DNA from: Thermohalobaculum sp039805905
GTDB taxonomy: Bacteria > Pseudomonadota > Alphaproteobacteria > Rhodobacterales > Rhodobacteraceae
Assembly (NCBI GenBank): GCA_039805905.1
Contig: JBDIVM010000009.1
Location: 124,001-188,000 of the forward strand
Direction of reading: 5' to 3'
Length of the DNA stretch: 64,000 bases
The position numbers and the translations under genes are program-made. Numbering within the stretch: position 1 is the first letter of the stretch; each line of letters starts with the position of its first letter. Shown here piece after piece: positions 33,326-41,894 of this stretch. A model generated the notes under the pieces. The model ran no database searches. It was not told the DNA's origin and saw only the letters and a list, made by a program, of their open reading frames with translations.

Positions 33326-34105
33326 ATGTCCGGCGGTTTCGAGCGTTACGGCGTCTACTGGGTTCCGGCTTCATCCGATGCGCTGGCCCGGTTCGGCGCC
33401 CGGTGGACCGGCTGGTGCGCCGAGCAGGGCGAGTTCCGGCCGCGCTTCGCCGGCAGCGACTGGGGTTTCGACCTCGAAAGCATCACGCGGCAGATCAGGC
33501 GTCACGGCCTGCACGGCGTCATCCGCGCGCCATTCGCCTTGCGGCAGGGGGCGAGTGTCTTCGCGTTGGAGCACGCGCTCGGGACGATTGCCGAAGTAGG
33601 CGTCGGGTTCCCGCTCCCGGCGCTGCGCCTTGCCGTCGTCGGAGGCCGCGTCGCCCTCGCACCGGGTGCGGCGAACCATGCCGTCGCGAGTCTGGTCTCC
33701 GATGTCGCAAAGGCGACTGCCAGGCTGGCAGCGAGCGAGACCGATTCAAGACCGCCGCCGGCATGGTGTGCCCGCGAGCGGCGTGGCCAGGTCGTCCAGC
33801 TGCCGGTGGCCGACGTGCATCGGTTTCATGTTCCCCTGACCGATCCCCTGCCGCTGGACGTGGCGTTCGAGATCATGGAACGGGTGCGCCACGTGCTCGA
33901 ACCGATGCTGACCCAGCCGCGGTTCTTCGGCGAGATCGCCCTCGTCGGCGACCCGGGCTGCGACCGGCCGCTGCGCCTGCTGCAGAGGTATGAACTGCGC
34001 CTCCGTCCCATCCGCCCGGCCACACGAGTGCTGCCGTGCCGCGGGCCGCACATTCTCGCGCGAGAGTTCGACCAGGCCGTACACGAGCTGGAAATGGTGA
34101 TCTAG
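33326..34105 (+). CDS. DUF1045 (phosphonate-associated 2H-like) protein with degenerate motifs
   Basis: The 259-residue protein aligns along its length with DUF1045 proteins, which often sit in phosphonate operons and share the 2H phosphoesterase fold. The start region FERYGVYWVP and the blocks RRHGLHGVIRAPFAL and HRFHVPLTDPLP are recognisable. In typical members the two blocks read HAT and HMT; here they read His63-Gly-Val and His168-Val-Pro, so both catalytic His are kept but both partner Thr are lost. A GGGAGG site at 33315-33320 supports the ATG. No phn operon is adjacent. Catalytic activity is doubtful. Confidence 0.7.
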   Translation: MSGGFERYGVYWVPASSDALARFGARWTGWCAEQGEFRPRFAGSDWGFDLESITRQIRRHGLHGVIRAPFALRQGASVFALEHALGTIAEVGVGFPLPALRLAVVGGRVALAPGAANHAVASLVSDVAKATARLAASETDSRPPPAWCARERRGQVVQLPVADVHRFHVPLTDPLPLDVAFEIMERVRHVLEPMLTQPRFFGEIALVGDPGCDRPLRLLQRYELRLRPIRPATRVLPCRGPHILAREFDQAVHELEMVI

Positions 34106-34150
34106 CGGCGCGCGCGCCGGACCGGACCCGCCGGGCACCCTGCACCGGGG

Positions 34151-34963
34151 TCAACGCCCGGTCACGGCCGCGGCCAGGAAGGCGGCGATGGCATTGGTCA
34201 CCTCGGCATGATGCGTGAGGTGCATCATGTGCCGGGCGCCCGGCACTGCCACCGAACGGCCACAGGGCGCTTCGCGTGCCATGCGGTCGGACATCGGGAC
34301 GGTCGAATTCGGATCGGCGACGCCGGTCATGAACAGCGCCCGGCAGGCAAGCTCGCCGATTCGCCCCTCATGGGCGTGATCCGACATCGCAAACACCCGG
34401 TAGGCGGTCGCATAGCCACGCGGACTGACGGACCTGAGCCAGTTCGCGGCCGCCCGCGCGACCGGTCCGCCCGGATTGTCCGGAAACCAGCGCTGGACCG
34501 GACCGATCACGTCGACCGAACCGCCGGAGAGGCGCGCCGCCCGGCTCTCGACCGCGGAGCGGGCAAGCGGGTCGCGGCAATAGACGGCGTTGAGGGCGAT
34601 CAGAAGTGCCACCTTGTCGGGATGATCGAGCGCCAGCCCGAGAGCCACCATCGCCCCGAGCGAATGCCCGACGACCGGGACGGGCGATAGCCCCATGGCG
34701 TCGATGAAACCGGCGACCGCGGTGACATAGTCGGCGAGGCCGGCGGCTTCAGCAAGCAGGTCGCTCCGGCCATGTCCGGGCAGGTCGATGGCGATGACCC
34801 GGCGCTGCGTCGACAACCCGGCGATCTGCGGCTCCCAGGCGTCGGCGTTCAGCCCCACGCCATGGACCAGCAGCACGGGCGGGCCGTGACCGGCCTCGCG
34901 AAAGGCGATGCCCGCCGCCTTCTGCCGGGGCGCGAGTTCCAGCCGCAGATTGGTCCATTCCAT
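34151..34963 (-). CDS. Alpha/beta hydrolase
   Basis: The 270-residue protein is a classical alpha/beta hydrolase: LLVHGVGLNADAWEPQ oxyanion region, IDLPGHGRSD, nucleophile elbow VVGHSLGAM, acid residue probably in the FMTGVADPNSTVP segment and catalytic His in PGARHMMHLTHH. The substrate is unknown. The ATG at 34963 is chosen because the open frame upstream lacks hydrolase features. It lies 139 bases downstream of mttB on the same strand and converges with the DUF1045 gene. Confidence 0.82.
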   Translation of the reverse strand: MEWTNLRLELAPRQKAAGIAFREAGHGPPVLLVHGVGLNADAWEPQIAGLSTQRRVIAIDLPGHGRSDLLAEAAGLADYVTAVAGFIDAMGLSPVPVVGHSLGAMVALGLALDHPDKVALLIALNAVYCRDPLARSAVESRAARLSGGSVDVIGPVQRWFPDNPGGPVARAAANWLRSVSPRGYATAYRVFAMSDHAHEGRIGELACRALFMTGVADPNSTVPMSDRMAREAPCGRSVAVPGARHMMHLTHHAEVTNAIAAFLAAAVTGR

Positions 34964-35102
34964 TCCGGTTTCCTCCGGCTCGTGCAGCGATGCGGCACCT
35001 GCGCCCGCATGCATGCAGACAGTATCACGGAATGGACGCGCAATCTCTCCGGCGCGCATCGGCACGGCCCGGGAGCGGCCCGGGAGCGCGCGGCCGCGCT
35101 CC

Positions 35103-36689
35103 CTAGCGGCCGATGCCGATCGCCTTCTCGGGCAGGTGGATGCGGAAGCGCTTCCGGATCGCCTGGTCGGCCTCGTGAGGCACATGGGCCGGGAAGAACC
35201 CGTCCAGGATCTCGCGCTTGCGCGCGATGGCGTTGGCGATCAGGTCCGGCCTGCCCTTCTCGACCCATTCCTTCGGCGAGGTGCGGTCGCCGAGATGAGG
35301 GTAGACATATTCGGTCTGCATCAGCCCCAGCGTCTGCTCGTGGCCCAGGTAATGCCCCGGTCCGCCCAGGCAGACGGCGCGGATCACCTCCAGAGACACG
35401 CTGTCCTCGGTCACCTCGATGCCGCGCACGCAGCGCTCGCACTGGCCGAGCAGGTCGTCGCCAAGGATCAGGCTCTCGAGGCAGAAGCCGAGCAGCGAGG
35501 CGTGCATCCCCACCGCCTCGTAGACCATGTTGAGCCCGGCAAGGCCCGCCATCACGTTCGAGATCGCCTGCTCCCAGCCCGCCTGCATGTCGGGTAGCTT
35601 CGAATCGGCCATCCCCGCCGCGGCGCCACCCGGCAACCCGTAGAAGCGGTGCATCTGGGCGCAGCCCGCGGTCAGCAGCGCCTGCTCGCCCGATCCGCCC
35701 GACATGGCGCCGGTGCGCAGGTCCGAGACGAAGGGCCAGGTGCCGAAGATCGCCGGGAAACCCGGCGCCATGGCGTTGACATAGACAACGCCCGCCAGGC
35801 ATTCGGCCACCGCCTGCACGATGGCGCCCGCGATCGGCGCCGGCGCCGTCGCCCCCGCCTGCCCGGCCGAGAGCAGGAGCATCGGCATGCCACCGCGGAC
35901 GCAGGCCTCCATGACCAGGCAGGATTCGGTCGCGAACTTCATCGGCGGCACGACGAAGCAGTTGGAGTTCGAGACGAAGGGCCGCGCCCGCCACTTGTCC
36001 TCGCCCCCGGCGATCATGTGCAGCATATCGAAGGCGGGCGGCACATGGCCCGATTCGGTGAAGCTGACGCCCACATGCTTCCGGGTGCCCCGCGTGCAGG
36101 CATAGATGGTGTTCAGGTCCATCTCGAGGTTGTCGGGAATGTCCCGGCAGACCATCGGGCGCTGGAAGAAATGGACGTTGTCCAGGCACTCGACGATGCG
36201 GGCCGCGTCGTAGAGGTCCTGCACGGTCGATTCGCGGTATTCGCGCTTCTCGACGTCCACGATATGCACCGCCGCGCCGGCGGTGCCGTAATGCACTCTG
36301 GTGCCGGAAAGGTGCAGGTCTAACTTCGGGTCCTGGCCGCAGAGCGTGATGCCGCGCGCCGCGATGGCGAGCATGTCCTCGACCAGGGCACGGGGGAAGC
36401 GGATGCGGCCGTCCTCGCCGCAGATCGCCCCGGCGCCCGTCAGGATCGCGACGCCCGAGGGCGGCGCGTCCGCGAGCCCGATCTGCTCGAGCGCATCGAG
36501 CGCCGCCTGGTGGATGCGCTGGACGCCCGCCTCGCTCAGCGGATTGAAGGTCCCGCCCGAGAGGCCCGGCCTGACCGGGCGCTTGTCCTCCGAAAGCGGC
36601 GCCGCACGCAGCGCGACCCTTGCCGCCCGCCCGCCGGGGCGCCTGCGCGCGCCCTCGGTCCCGATTTCACCGGCTGTCTGCTCAGCCAT
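35103..36689 (-). CDS. Trimethylamine methyltransferase (MttB) family protein, non-pyrrolysine type
   Basis: The 528-residue protein belongs to the MttB superfamily, whose non-pyrrolysine members (such as MtgB) move a methyl group from glycine betaine or similar quaternary amines to a corrinoid protein. The frame runs without an internal TAG, so no pyrrolysine is encoded. Recognisable parts are VRPGLSGGTFNPLSEAG near the N-terminus, RIVECLDNVHFFQRPM and VYVNAMAPGFPAIFGTWPF. No corrinoid protein gene is nearby. It is the last gene of the betaine-type operon and overlaps the PEP-mutase gene by 8 bases. Confidence 0.85.
   Translation of the reverse strand: MAEQTAGEIGTEGARRRPGGRAARVALRAAPLSEDKRPVRPGLSGGTFNPLSEAGVQRIHQAALDALEQIGLADAPPSGVAILTGAGAICGEDGRIRFPRALVEDMLAIAARGITLCGQDPKLDLHLSGTRVHYGTAGAAVHIVDVEKREYRESTVQDLYDAARIVECLDNVHFFQRPMVCRDIPDNLEMDLNTIYACTRGTRKHVGVSFTESGHVPPAFDMLHMIAGGEDKWRARPFVSNSNCFVVPPMKFATESCLVMEACVRGGMPMLLLSAGQAGATAPAPIAGAIVQAVAECLAGVVYVNAMAPGFPAIFGTWPFVSDLRTGAMSGGSGEQALLTAGCAQMHRFYGLPGGAAAGMADSKLPDMQAGWEQAISNVMAGLAGLNMVYEAVGMHASLLGFCLESLILGDDLLGQCERCVRGIEVTEDSVSLEVIRAVCLGGPGHYLGHEQTLGLMQTEYVYPHLGDRTSPKEWVEKGRPDLIANAIARKREILDGFFPAHVPHEADQAIRKRFRIHLPEKAIGIGR
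36444..36582. repeat. 139-bp direct repeat, copy A (inside mttB 5' region)
   Basis: This segment encodes residues 36-82 of the MttB protein. It is colinear and highly similar to 37767-37905 in the same orientation, with the first 27 bases (36444-36470) identical. The two copies begin 1323 bases apart. Confidence 0.7.
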
Positions 36690-37527
36690 GATCGCCTCCC
36701 GCGGCTCCAGCCGCCAGCAATGCATCGATTTCCTTGCCCGGCGCCCCGGCCTTCAGCGGCCGGAAACTGCCGTCCCGCAACATCGCGGTCATCGCGTCGC
36801 GGATTGCCGCATGGGTGAGCCGCGCCACCTGCGAGCCGAGCGAGATGCGGCGGACGCCCATCGCTGCAAGCTCGGCCACTGCGAGGTCACGCAGCGGCCC
36901 CGCCGCCAGCGCGTTGACCGGCTTCGTCACCGCCGCCAGAACCTGCTTCAGCTCCGCCGCCCCCGGCGGCAGCGGCACGTAGAGGAGATCGGCGCCGGCC
37001 GCCTCGAAGGCCCGCACCCGCCGGACCGCCTCGTCGAGCCCGTAGCTCCCCGTCAGCACCCCGTCGGCCCGGGCGCAGAGCACGAAGGGCCGCCCGAGCC
37101 CCCGCGCCGCCCCGACCGCCGCCCTGATGCGCTCGACCGCGAGGTCGAACTCGTAGGCCGGGTTCCCCTCGACCATGAGGGTGTCCTCGATCGAGCAGCC
37201 CGAGAGCCCCGCCTCGGCCGCCAGCCGCACGGTCTCGGCGACCCCGTCCGGGTCGTCCCTGAAACCGTTCTCGAGATCGCCCGAAACCGGCAGCGGCGTC
37301 GCCGCGACGATGGCCTCGGCATGGGCCAGCGCCTCGTCGCGGCTCATCGTCCCCATGTCGGGCCGGCCGAGCGTGAAGGCGAAGGCGCCCGAGCTGGTTG
37401 CCAGCGCCTTTGCGCCCAGCGCCGCCATCATCCGCGCCGAGCCCGCATCCCACGGGTTCGGGATCACGAAGCAGCCGGAGCCGTGCAGCTCGCGGAACCG
37501 GTCGTGGCGTTCGGCAAGGTGCGTCAT
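36682..37527 (-). CDS. Isocitrate lyase/PEP mutase superfamily protein
   Basis: The 281-residue protein has the PEP mutase/isocitrate lyase barrel: GCFVIPNPWDAGSARMM, VSGDLENGFRDDP with the Mg-binding Asp/Glu, GCSIEDT, and RADGVL. The classic isocitrate lyase KKCGH loop is missing, which is normal for the oxaloacetate-decarboxylase/methylisocitrate-like members. The substrate is not known. It starts inside the end of the chimeric remnant (ATGA overlap) and ends 8 bases inside mttB, so its translation is coupled on both sides. Confidence 0.82.
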   Translation of the reverse strand: MTHLAERHDRFRELHGSGCFVIPNPWDAGSARMMAALGAKALATSSGAFAFTLGRPDMGTMSRDEALAHAEAIVAATPLPVSGDLENGFRDDPDGVAETVRLAAEAGLSGCSIEDTLMVEGNPAYEFDLAVERIRAAVGAARGLGRPFVLCARADGVLTGSYGLDEAVRRVRAFEAAGADLLYVPLPPGAAELKQVLAAVTKPVNALAAGPLRDLAVAELAAMGVRRISLGSQVARLTHAAIRDAMTAMLRDGSFRPLKAGAPGKEIDALLAAGAAGGDHG

Positions 37528-37991
37528 GGCAGCCCCCGCGCGATCTCGCCGATTGCGTCGCAGGCAAACATCACGTCCGCCTCGGTGGTGTCGAACTGGC
37601 CGACCTGGAATCGGATCACCAAGCTGTCCTGGTGCATGGTCCGGGTCAGGCAGGTTCGCCCGTCGGCATTGACCGCATCGACGAGGCGCCGGTTGCGGGC
37701 GTCGAGATCGGCCGTGCCGGCCGGGGCATGGCGGAACGAGAACGACAAGAGCGCGGGCGGCATCATGATCGCGACGCCCGAGGGCGGCGCGTCGGCCAGG
37801 CCGGTCTGCTCGAGCGCATCCATCGCCGCCTGGCAGATGCGGGCGACGCTCGCCTCGGTCATCGGATTGTAGGTGCCGCCGGACAGCCCCGGCCTGACCG
37901 GGCGCATCGTCTCGGGGCGTGGCGCCGAGCGCAGCGCCTGCCGGGCGGAGCGGCCGCCGGCGCGGGGCGAGCGGGTTTCGGTTGCGGTCAT
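37524..37991 (-). pseudogene. Chimeric remnant: MttB N-terminus fused in frame to a PLP-decarboxylase C-terminus
   Basis: The 155-residue open frame joins two unrelated families. Residues 1-75 copy the MttB N-terminus of the nearby gene: RPVRPGLSGGTYNPMTEA and DALEQTGLADAPPSGVAI differ at only a few positions. After residue 75 (junction near base 37766) the text switches to the extreme C-terminus of group II pyridoxal-dependent decarboxylases: FSFRHAPAGTADLDARNRRL and VIRFQVGQFDTTEADV. Neither the MttB barrel nor the PLP lysine domain is present, so no known activity can remain. Most likely a deletion fused two genes. The frame and the ATGA overlap with the next gene are kept, so it may still serve translational coupling. 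Confidence 0.8.
37767..37905. repeat. 139-bp direct repeat, copy B (inside the chimeric remnant)
   Basis: Second copy of the MttB N-terminal segment at 36444-36582, same orientation and same length. It encodes about residues 29-75 of the chimera and ends exactly where the MttB similarity stops. Confidence 0.7.
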
Positions 37992-38046
37992 GGTCGCGGG
38001 TCCACCTGTGATCGGGGCCACCGGCGGGATTGCCGGTGCGCGGGTC

Positions 38047-38490
38047 TCAGTCGGGCAGGCTGCCGGAATGCTCCGGCGGCGCGATGAATTCGGGGTGGTC
38101 GGCATCGAAGAAATAGGCGATGGCGGAGACGTCGCTTTCGGCGAACACCCAGAAAAACGACAGGCTCCCGCCGTCCTCCGGCGCCGTTGTGTGCTCGGCG
38201 CCGCCCGGCACATAGACCGCGACGCCGGGGGCGAGCGGAAAGTCCCGGCCGTCGATGGTGACGCGCCCCGCCCCCGCCAGCCCGAAATAGACCTCGGCCG
38301 GCGCGTGGCGGTGCGGGTGCAGCCGGCAGCCGGGGGTCAGATCGCAGATGCCGCAAGCGATGCCGCGCGAGGGCGTGCGGTCGGCCGAGACCAGCGTGCG
38401 CCAGCTCACCCGGCCGTGGTGCGGGTCGTCCCAGGCCTCGACCGGCGCGGTCCCGGCTTCGATGCGGAAGGGGGCTTCTTTTGGGTCCAT
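38047..38490 (-). CDS. Single-domain cupin protein
   Basis: The 147-residue protein has both cupin motifs: HPHRHAPAEVYFGLAGAG (metal His, His and Glu) and VPGGAEHTTAP (third His). It ends with a region rich in aromatic residues (FFWVFAESDVSAIAYFFD). It may be a small metal enzyme or a binding protein for an operon substrate; the sequence does not decide. It lies 19 bases after the second DMGDH-like gene in the same operon. Confidence 0.78.
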   Translation of the reverse strand: MDPKEAPFRIEAGTAPVEAWDDPHHGRVSWRTLVSADRTPSRGIACGICDLTPGCRLHPHRHAPAEVYFGLAGAGRVTIDGRDFPLAPGVAVYVPGGAEHTTAPEDGGSLSFFWVFAESDVSAIAYFFDADHPEFIAPPEHSGSLPD

Positions 38491-38509
38491 TGCGGAGCTC
38501 CGGCCGGGG

Positions 38510-40978
38510 TTACATCCTGACCCGCTTGGCGGCGGGGTCATACATCGGCGCGAGGCTCGCCTCGGCGGCATGGCGCCGGCCCGCAACCTCGATCTCGTAG
38601 GCCGAGCCCAACACATCGGCCGCGCTCTGCCCCTCGCAGGGCACATAGCCGAGCCCGATGGCGCCACCGAGATGGTGACCGTAATTTCCCGAGGTGACGG
38701 TGCCGACGAACCGGCCGTCGCGCAGCACCGGCTCGTTGTGGAACAGCAAGGGCTCCGGGTCCGTTAGCCGGAACTGCACCATGCGGCGCTTCAGCCCCTC
38801 CTGCTTGCGCCCGAGCACCGCATCGCGGCCGAGGAAATCACCGAACTTCGACGGCGCCTTGTCCAGCTTCACCGCGAAGCCGAGTCCGGCTTCAAGCACA
38901 TGGTCCTCGTCGGTGATGTCGTGGCCGAAATGGCGGAAGGCCTTCTCGATCCGGCAGCTGTCCAGCACATGCAGCCCGCAGAGCTTCAGCCCGTGCGGGC
39001 GGCCCGCCTCCTCGATCGCCTCGAAGATGTGCGCCGCCATCTCGGTCGGCGCATAGATTTCCCAGCCGAGCTCTCCCACATACGAGACCCGGTGCAGCCG
39101 CGCGAGCCCCATGCCGATCTCGGCCTCTTGCATCGTGCCGAAGGGGAAGGCGTCATTGGCGAGGGATGAGCCGGTGACCGGCTGCAGCACGTCGCGCGCC
39201 TTCGGCCCCATCACCACGATCACCGCCTCGGCCGAGGTGACGTCGGTCACCACGCAATGCGCCTCGTCCGGTACATGGCGGCGGATCCAGCCGAGGTCGC
39301 GCTGCAGGTTCGCGCCCGCCGTCACCACCAGGAACGCGCCCTCGGAGAGCCGCGTCACGGTCACGTCGGCCTCGATGCCGCCCTTCTGGTTCAGGAACTG
39401 GGTGTAGACGATGCGGCCCGGCTCGACTGCCACGTCGTTGCCGCAGATGCGCTGCAGCACGTCGGCCGCGTCGCGCCCCTCGACCCGGATCTTGCCGAAC
39501 GAGCTCATGTCGAAGAGCCCGACGCCGTTGCGCACCGCGTGATGCTCGCGGGCGGCGTTGCCGAACCAGTTCTGCCGCTTCCACGAGTAGCGGTATTCGC
39601 GCTCCTGCCCTTCGTCGGCGAACCAGTTGGCCCGCTCCCATCCCGCTGCCTCGCCGAAGACGGCGCCGCGCGCCTTCAGGTGCTCGTGCAGGGCCGAGCG
39701 GCGGATGCCGCGCGAGGTCACCGGCTGGCGGTAGGGGAAGTGGTCGGCATAGAGCAGCCCGAGCGATTCCGAGACCCGCTCGCGCAGATAGGCGCGGTTC
39801 TTCTGGAACGGCTGCATGCGGCGGATGTCCACGTCCCACATGTCGAAGGGCGGCGCGCCGTCCTCCATCCACTGCGCGAGCGCCCAGCCGGCACCGCCGG
39901 CCGACTGGATGCCGATCGAGTTGAAGCCGCAGGCGAGGAAGAAGCCGCTGAGCTCCGGTGACTCGCCCAGGTGATAGCGCACGTCGGGGGTAAAGCTCTC
40001 GGGCCCGTTGAAGAAGGTGTGGATGCCGGCATCGGCCAGCATCGGCATGCGCCTGATGCCCATTTCCAGGATCGGCTCGAAATGCTCGATGTCCTCGGGC
40101 AGCTGGTCGAAACAGAAGCTCTCGGGGATCCGGGCGCCGGGCGCCGGCCAGGGCTTCGACTTCGGCTCGAAGGCGCCCAGCATCATCTTGCCGGCGTCCT
40201 CCTTGTAATAGGCGCATTCGTCCGGCACGCGCAGCACCGGGAGCCGGCCCAGCCCCTCGATCGGCTCGGTGACGATGTAGAAGTGCTCGCAGGCATGGAG
40301 CGGCGCGCCGACGCCCGCCATCGCCCCGACCTCGCGGCCCCACATGCCGGCGCAGTTGACCACCATCGCGGCCTCGATCCGGCCCCGCTCGGCGCCGCGC
40401 TCCCACGAGACGCCGCTGACCCGGCCGCCCTGGCGTTGGATGGCGGTGACATTGACGCCTTCCTCGATCCGGGCGCCGCGCTGCCGGGCGCCCTTGGCCA
40501 GCGCCAGCGCCACGTTGGCCGGGTCGCCCTGCCCGTCCTTCGGCAGGAAGATCGCCCCCACCACGTCGTCGGTCCTAACATGCGGGTAGCGGTTCCTGAC
40601 CTCGGCGGGGCTGATCTCCTCGACATCCACCCCGAAGGCCCGCGCCATCGAAGCGCCGCGGTAGATCTCCTCCCGGCGCTCTGCGGTCAGTGCCAGGCTG
40701 ATCGAGCCGTTCTGCCGGATCCCCGTCGCGACCCCGGTCTCGGCCTCGAGGCTGGCGTAGAGATCCGCGGAGTATTTCGCGAGCCGGGTCAGGTTGTGAG
40801 TGGCGCGAAGCTGGCCGATCAGCCCCGCCGCATGCCAGGTCGTGCCCGAGGTCAGCTGTTTGCGCTCCAGCAGAACCACATCGGTCCAGCCGAGCTTGGT
40901 CAGGTGATAGGCAACCGAACAGCCGACGACGCCGCCGCCGATGATTACCGCGCGGGCATGGGTGGGAATGTCAGCCAT
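38510..40978 (-). CDS. Dimethylglycine/sarcosine dehydrogenase-like flavoprotein 2 (FAD + GcvT domains)
   Basis: The 822-residue protein has an N-terminal FAD domain (AVIIGGGVVGCSVAYHLTK) with SGTTWHAAGL, in which His49 is placed like the covalently flavinylated His of DMGDH. A C-terminal GcvT-type folate domain runs from about residue 430 (GERANWF-like block, then AGANLQRDLGW, ELGWEIYAPTE, YVGE). Such enzymes oxidise N-methyl groups and can pass the C1 unit to tetrahydrofolate. The start overlaps the BHMT-like gene by 8 bases. Dimethylglycine and sarcosine are the best candidate substrates, by family and context only. Confidence 0.85.
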   Translation of the reverse strand: MADIPTHARAVIIGGGVVGCSVAYHLTKLGWTDVVLLERKQLTSGTTWHAAGLIGQLRATHNLTRLAKYSADLYASLEAETGVATGIRQNGSISLALTAERREEIYRGASMARAFGVDVEEISPAEVRNRYPHVRTDDVVGAIFLPKDGQGDPANVALALAKGARQRGARIEEGVNVTAIQRQGGRVSGVSWERGAERGRIEAAMVVNCAGMWGREVGAMAGVGAPLHACEHFYIVTEPIEGLGRLPVLRVPDECAYYKEDAGKMMLGAFEPKSKPWPAPGARIPESFCFDQLPEDIEHFEPILEMGIRRMPMLADAGIHTFFNGPESFTPDVRYHLGESPELSGFFLACGFNSIGIQSAGGAGWALAQWMEDGAPPFDMWDVDIRRMQPFQKNRAYLRERVSESLGLLYADHFPYRQPVTSRGIRRSALHEHLKARGAVFGEAAGWERANWFADEGQEREYRYSWKRQNWFGNAAREHHAVRNGVGLFDMSSFGKIRVEGRDAADVLQRICGNDVAVEPGRIVYTQFLNQKGGIEADVTVTRLSEGAFLVVTAGANLQRDLGWIRRHVPDEAHCVVTDVTSAEAVIVVMGPKARDVLQPVTGSSLANDAFPFGTMQEAEIGMGLARLHRVSYVGELGWEIYAPTEMAAHIFEAIEEAGRPHGLKLCGLHVLDSCRIEKAFRHFGHDITDEDHVLEAGLGFAVKLDKAPSKFGDFLGRDAVLGRKQEGLKRRMVQFRLTDPEPLLFHNEPVLRDGRFVGTVTSGNYGHHLGGAIGLGYVPCEGQSAADVLGSAYEIEVAGRRHAAEASLAPMYDPAAKRVRM

Positions 40979-41894
40979 CGAGTCCTCCGGTGATCGCGTG
41001 ACCCGCGGCCTTGAGCCGCCGGGCAAGCTCGGTGATATGGGCGGGGCCGACCTCGCAGCAGCCCCCCACGATGGCGGCGCCCTGCCCGACCCAGCGCATG
41101 GCGTGATCCGCATAGGCCGCCGGGCCGAGATCCGTGCGCCTGCCCAGCATGTCGACGGTGACGCCCAGCTTGAATTCCTTCGGGATGGGCGTGAAGCCGT
41201 TGGCGTAGCCCCCGGTGCGGCGCCCGGTCGCGACCAGTTCGGGCATCGCCGCGGTCACTGTCTCGGGCGGGCAGCAGTTCACCAGGATCGCCGCGACCGG
41301 CAGCCCGTCGAGCGCCGCCACGGCCTCGGCGATGGTCTCGCCAGACCGCAGCCGGGCGGTTCCGTCAGGCTCGAGCGTCTCGGAGAGCGTCCACGAGACC
41401 CAGACCGGCCTGCCGGTCTCGGCGGCGGCGGTCGCGGCCATGCGGGCCTCGCTCGCCTTCGACATCGTCTCGCAGAGGAAGAGGTCGACATGCTCCGCCT
41501 CGACCGCCGCGATCTGCCGGTACTCGGCCAGGAGCGTCGCGTCATCCGGCAGAAGCTCCGGGTGGTACGAGCCGACCAGCGGCGGCAGGCACCCCGCCAC
41601 ATCGGCCGCGATGCCGGTCTCGTCGATCGCCGCGCGCACCAGGTCGAGCGCCTTGCGCTGCAGCGGCTCGAACATCTCGGACATGCCGAACCGGGCGAAG
41701 CGGCCCGGCGTGGTGGCGTAGGTGTTGAGCGTCAGCACCTTCGCCCCCGCGCGCAGGTAATCGGCGTGGACCGCCTGCACAATCTCGGGCTCGTGGATCA
41801 TCACATGCGCCGACCACTGCGGATGGGCCGGCCGCGACGAGCGGCGGATCAGCTCCTGCCCCATGCCGCCGTCGAGGAGGGTGATCCGGCTCAT
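40971..41894 (-). CDS. Homocysteine S-methyltransferase family protein (BHMT-like)
   Basis: The 307-residue barrel protein starts ITLLDGGMGQEL, typical of homocysteine S-methyltransferases. The zinc cysteines are in VNCCPPE and the C-terminal GGCCEVGP. The methyl donor could be glycine betaine, dimethylsulfoniopropionate or S-methylmethionine. Its place between two DMGDH-like genes favours betaine, giving dimethylglycine plus methionine. It overlaps both neighbours (4 bases with DMGDH-like 1 and 8 with DMGDH-like 2). Confidence 0.83.
   Translation of the reverse strand: MSRITLLDGGMGQELIRRSSRPAHPQWSAHVMIHEPEIVQAVHADYLRAGAKVLTLNTYATTPGRFARFGMSEMFEPLQRKALDLVRAAIDETGIAADVAGCLPPLVGSYHPELLPDDATLLAEYRQIAAVEAEHVDLFLCETMSKASEARMAATAAAETGRPVWVSWTLSETLEPDGTARLRSGETIAEAVAALDGLPVAAILVNCCPPETVTAAMPELVATGRRTGGYANGFTPIPKEFKLGVTVDMLGRRTDLGPAAYADHAMRWVGQGAAIVGGCCEVGPAHITELARRLKAAGHAITGGLDG

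Noticed and set aside
34106..34150. GC-rich palindrome GGCGCGCGCGCC as a terminator between the convergent DUF1045 and hydrolase genes
   Set aside because: The stem is simple alternating GC with no T-tract on either strand and is expected by chance at this composition.
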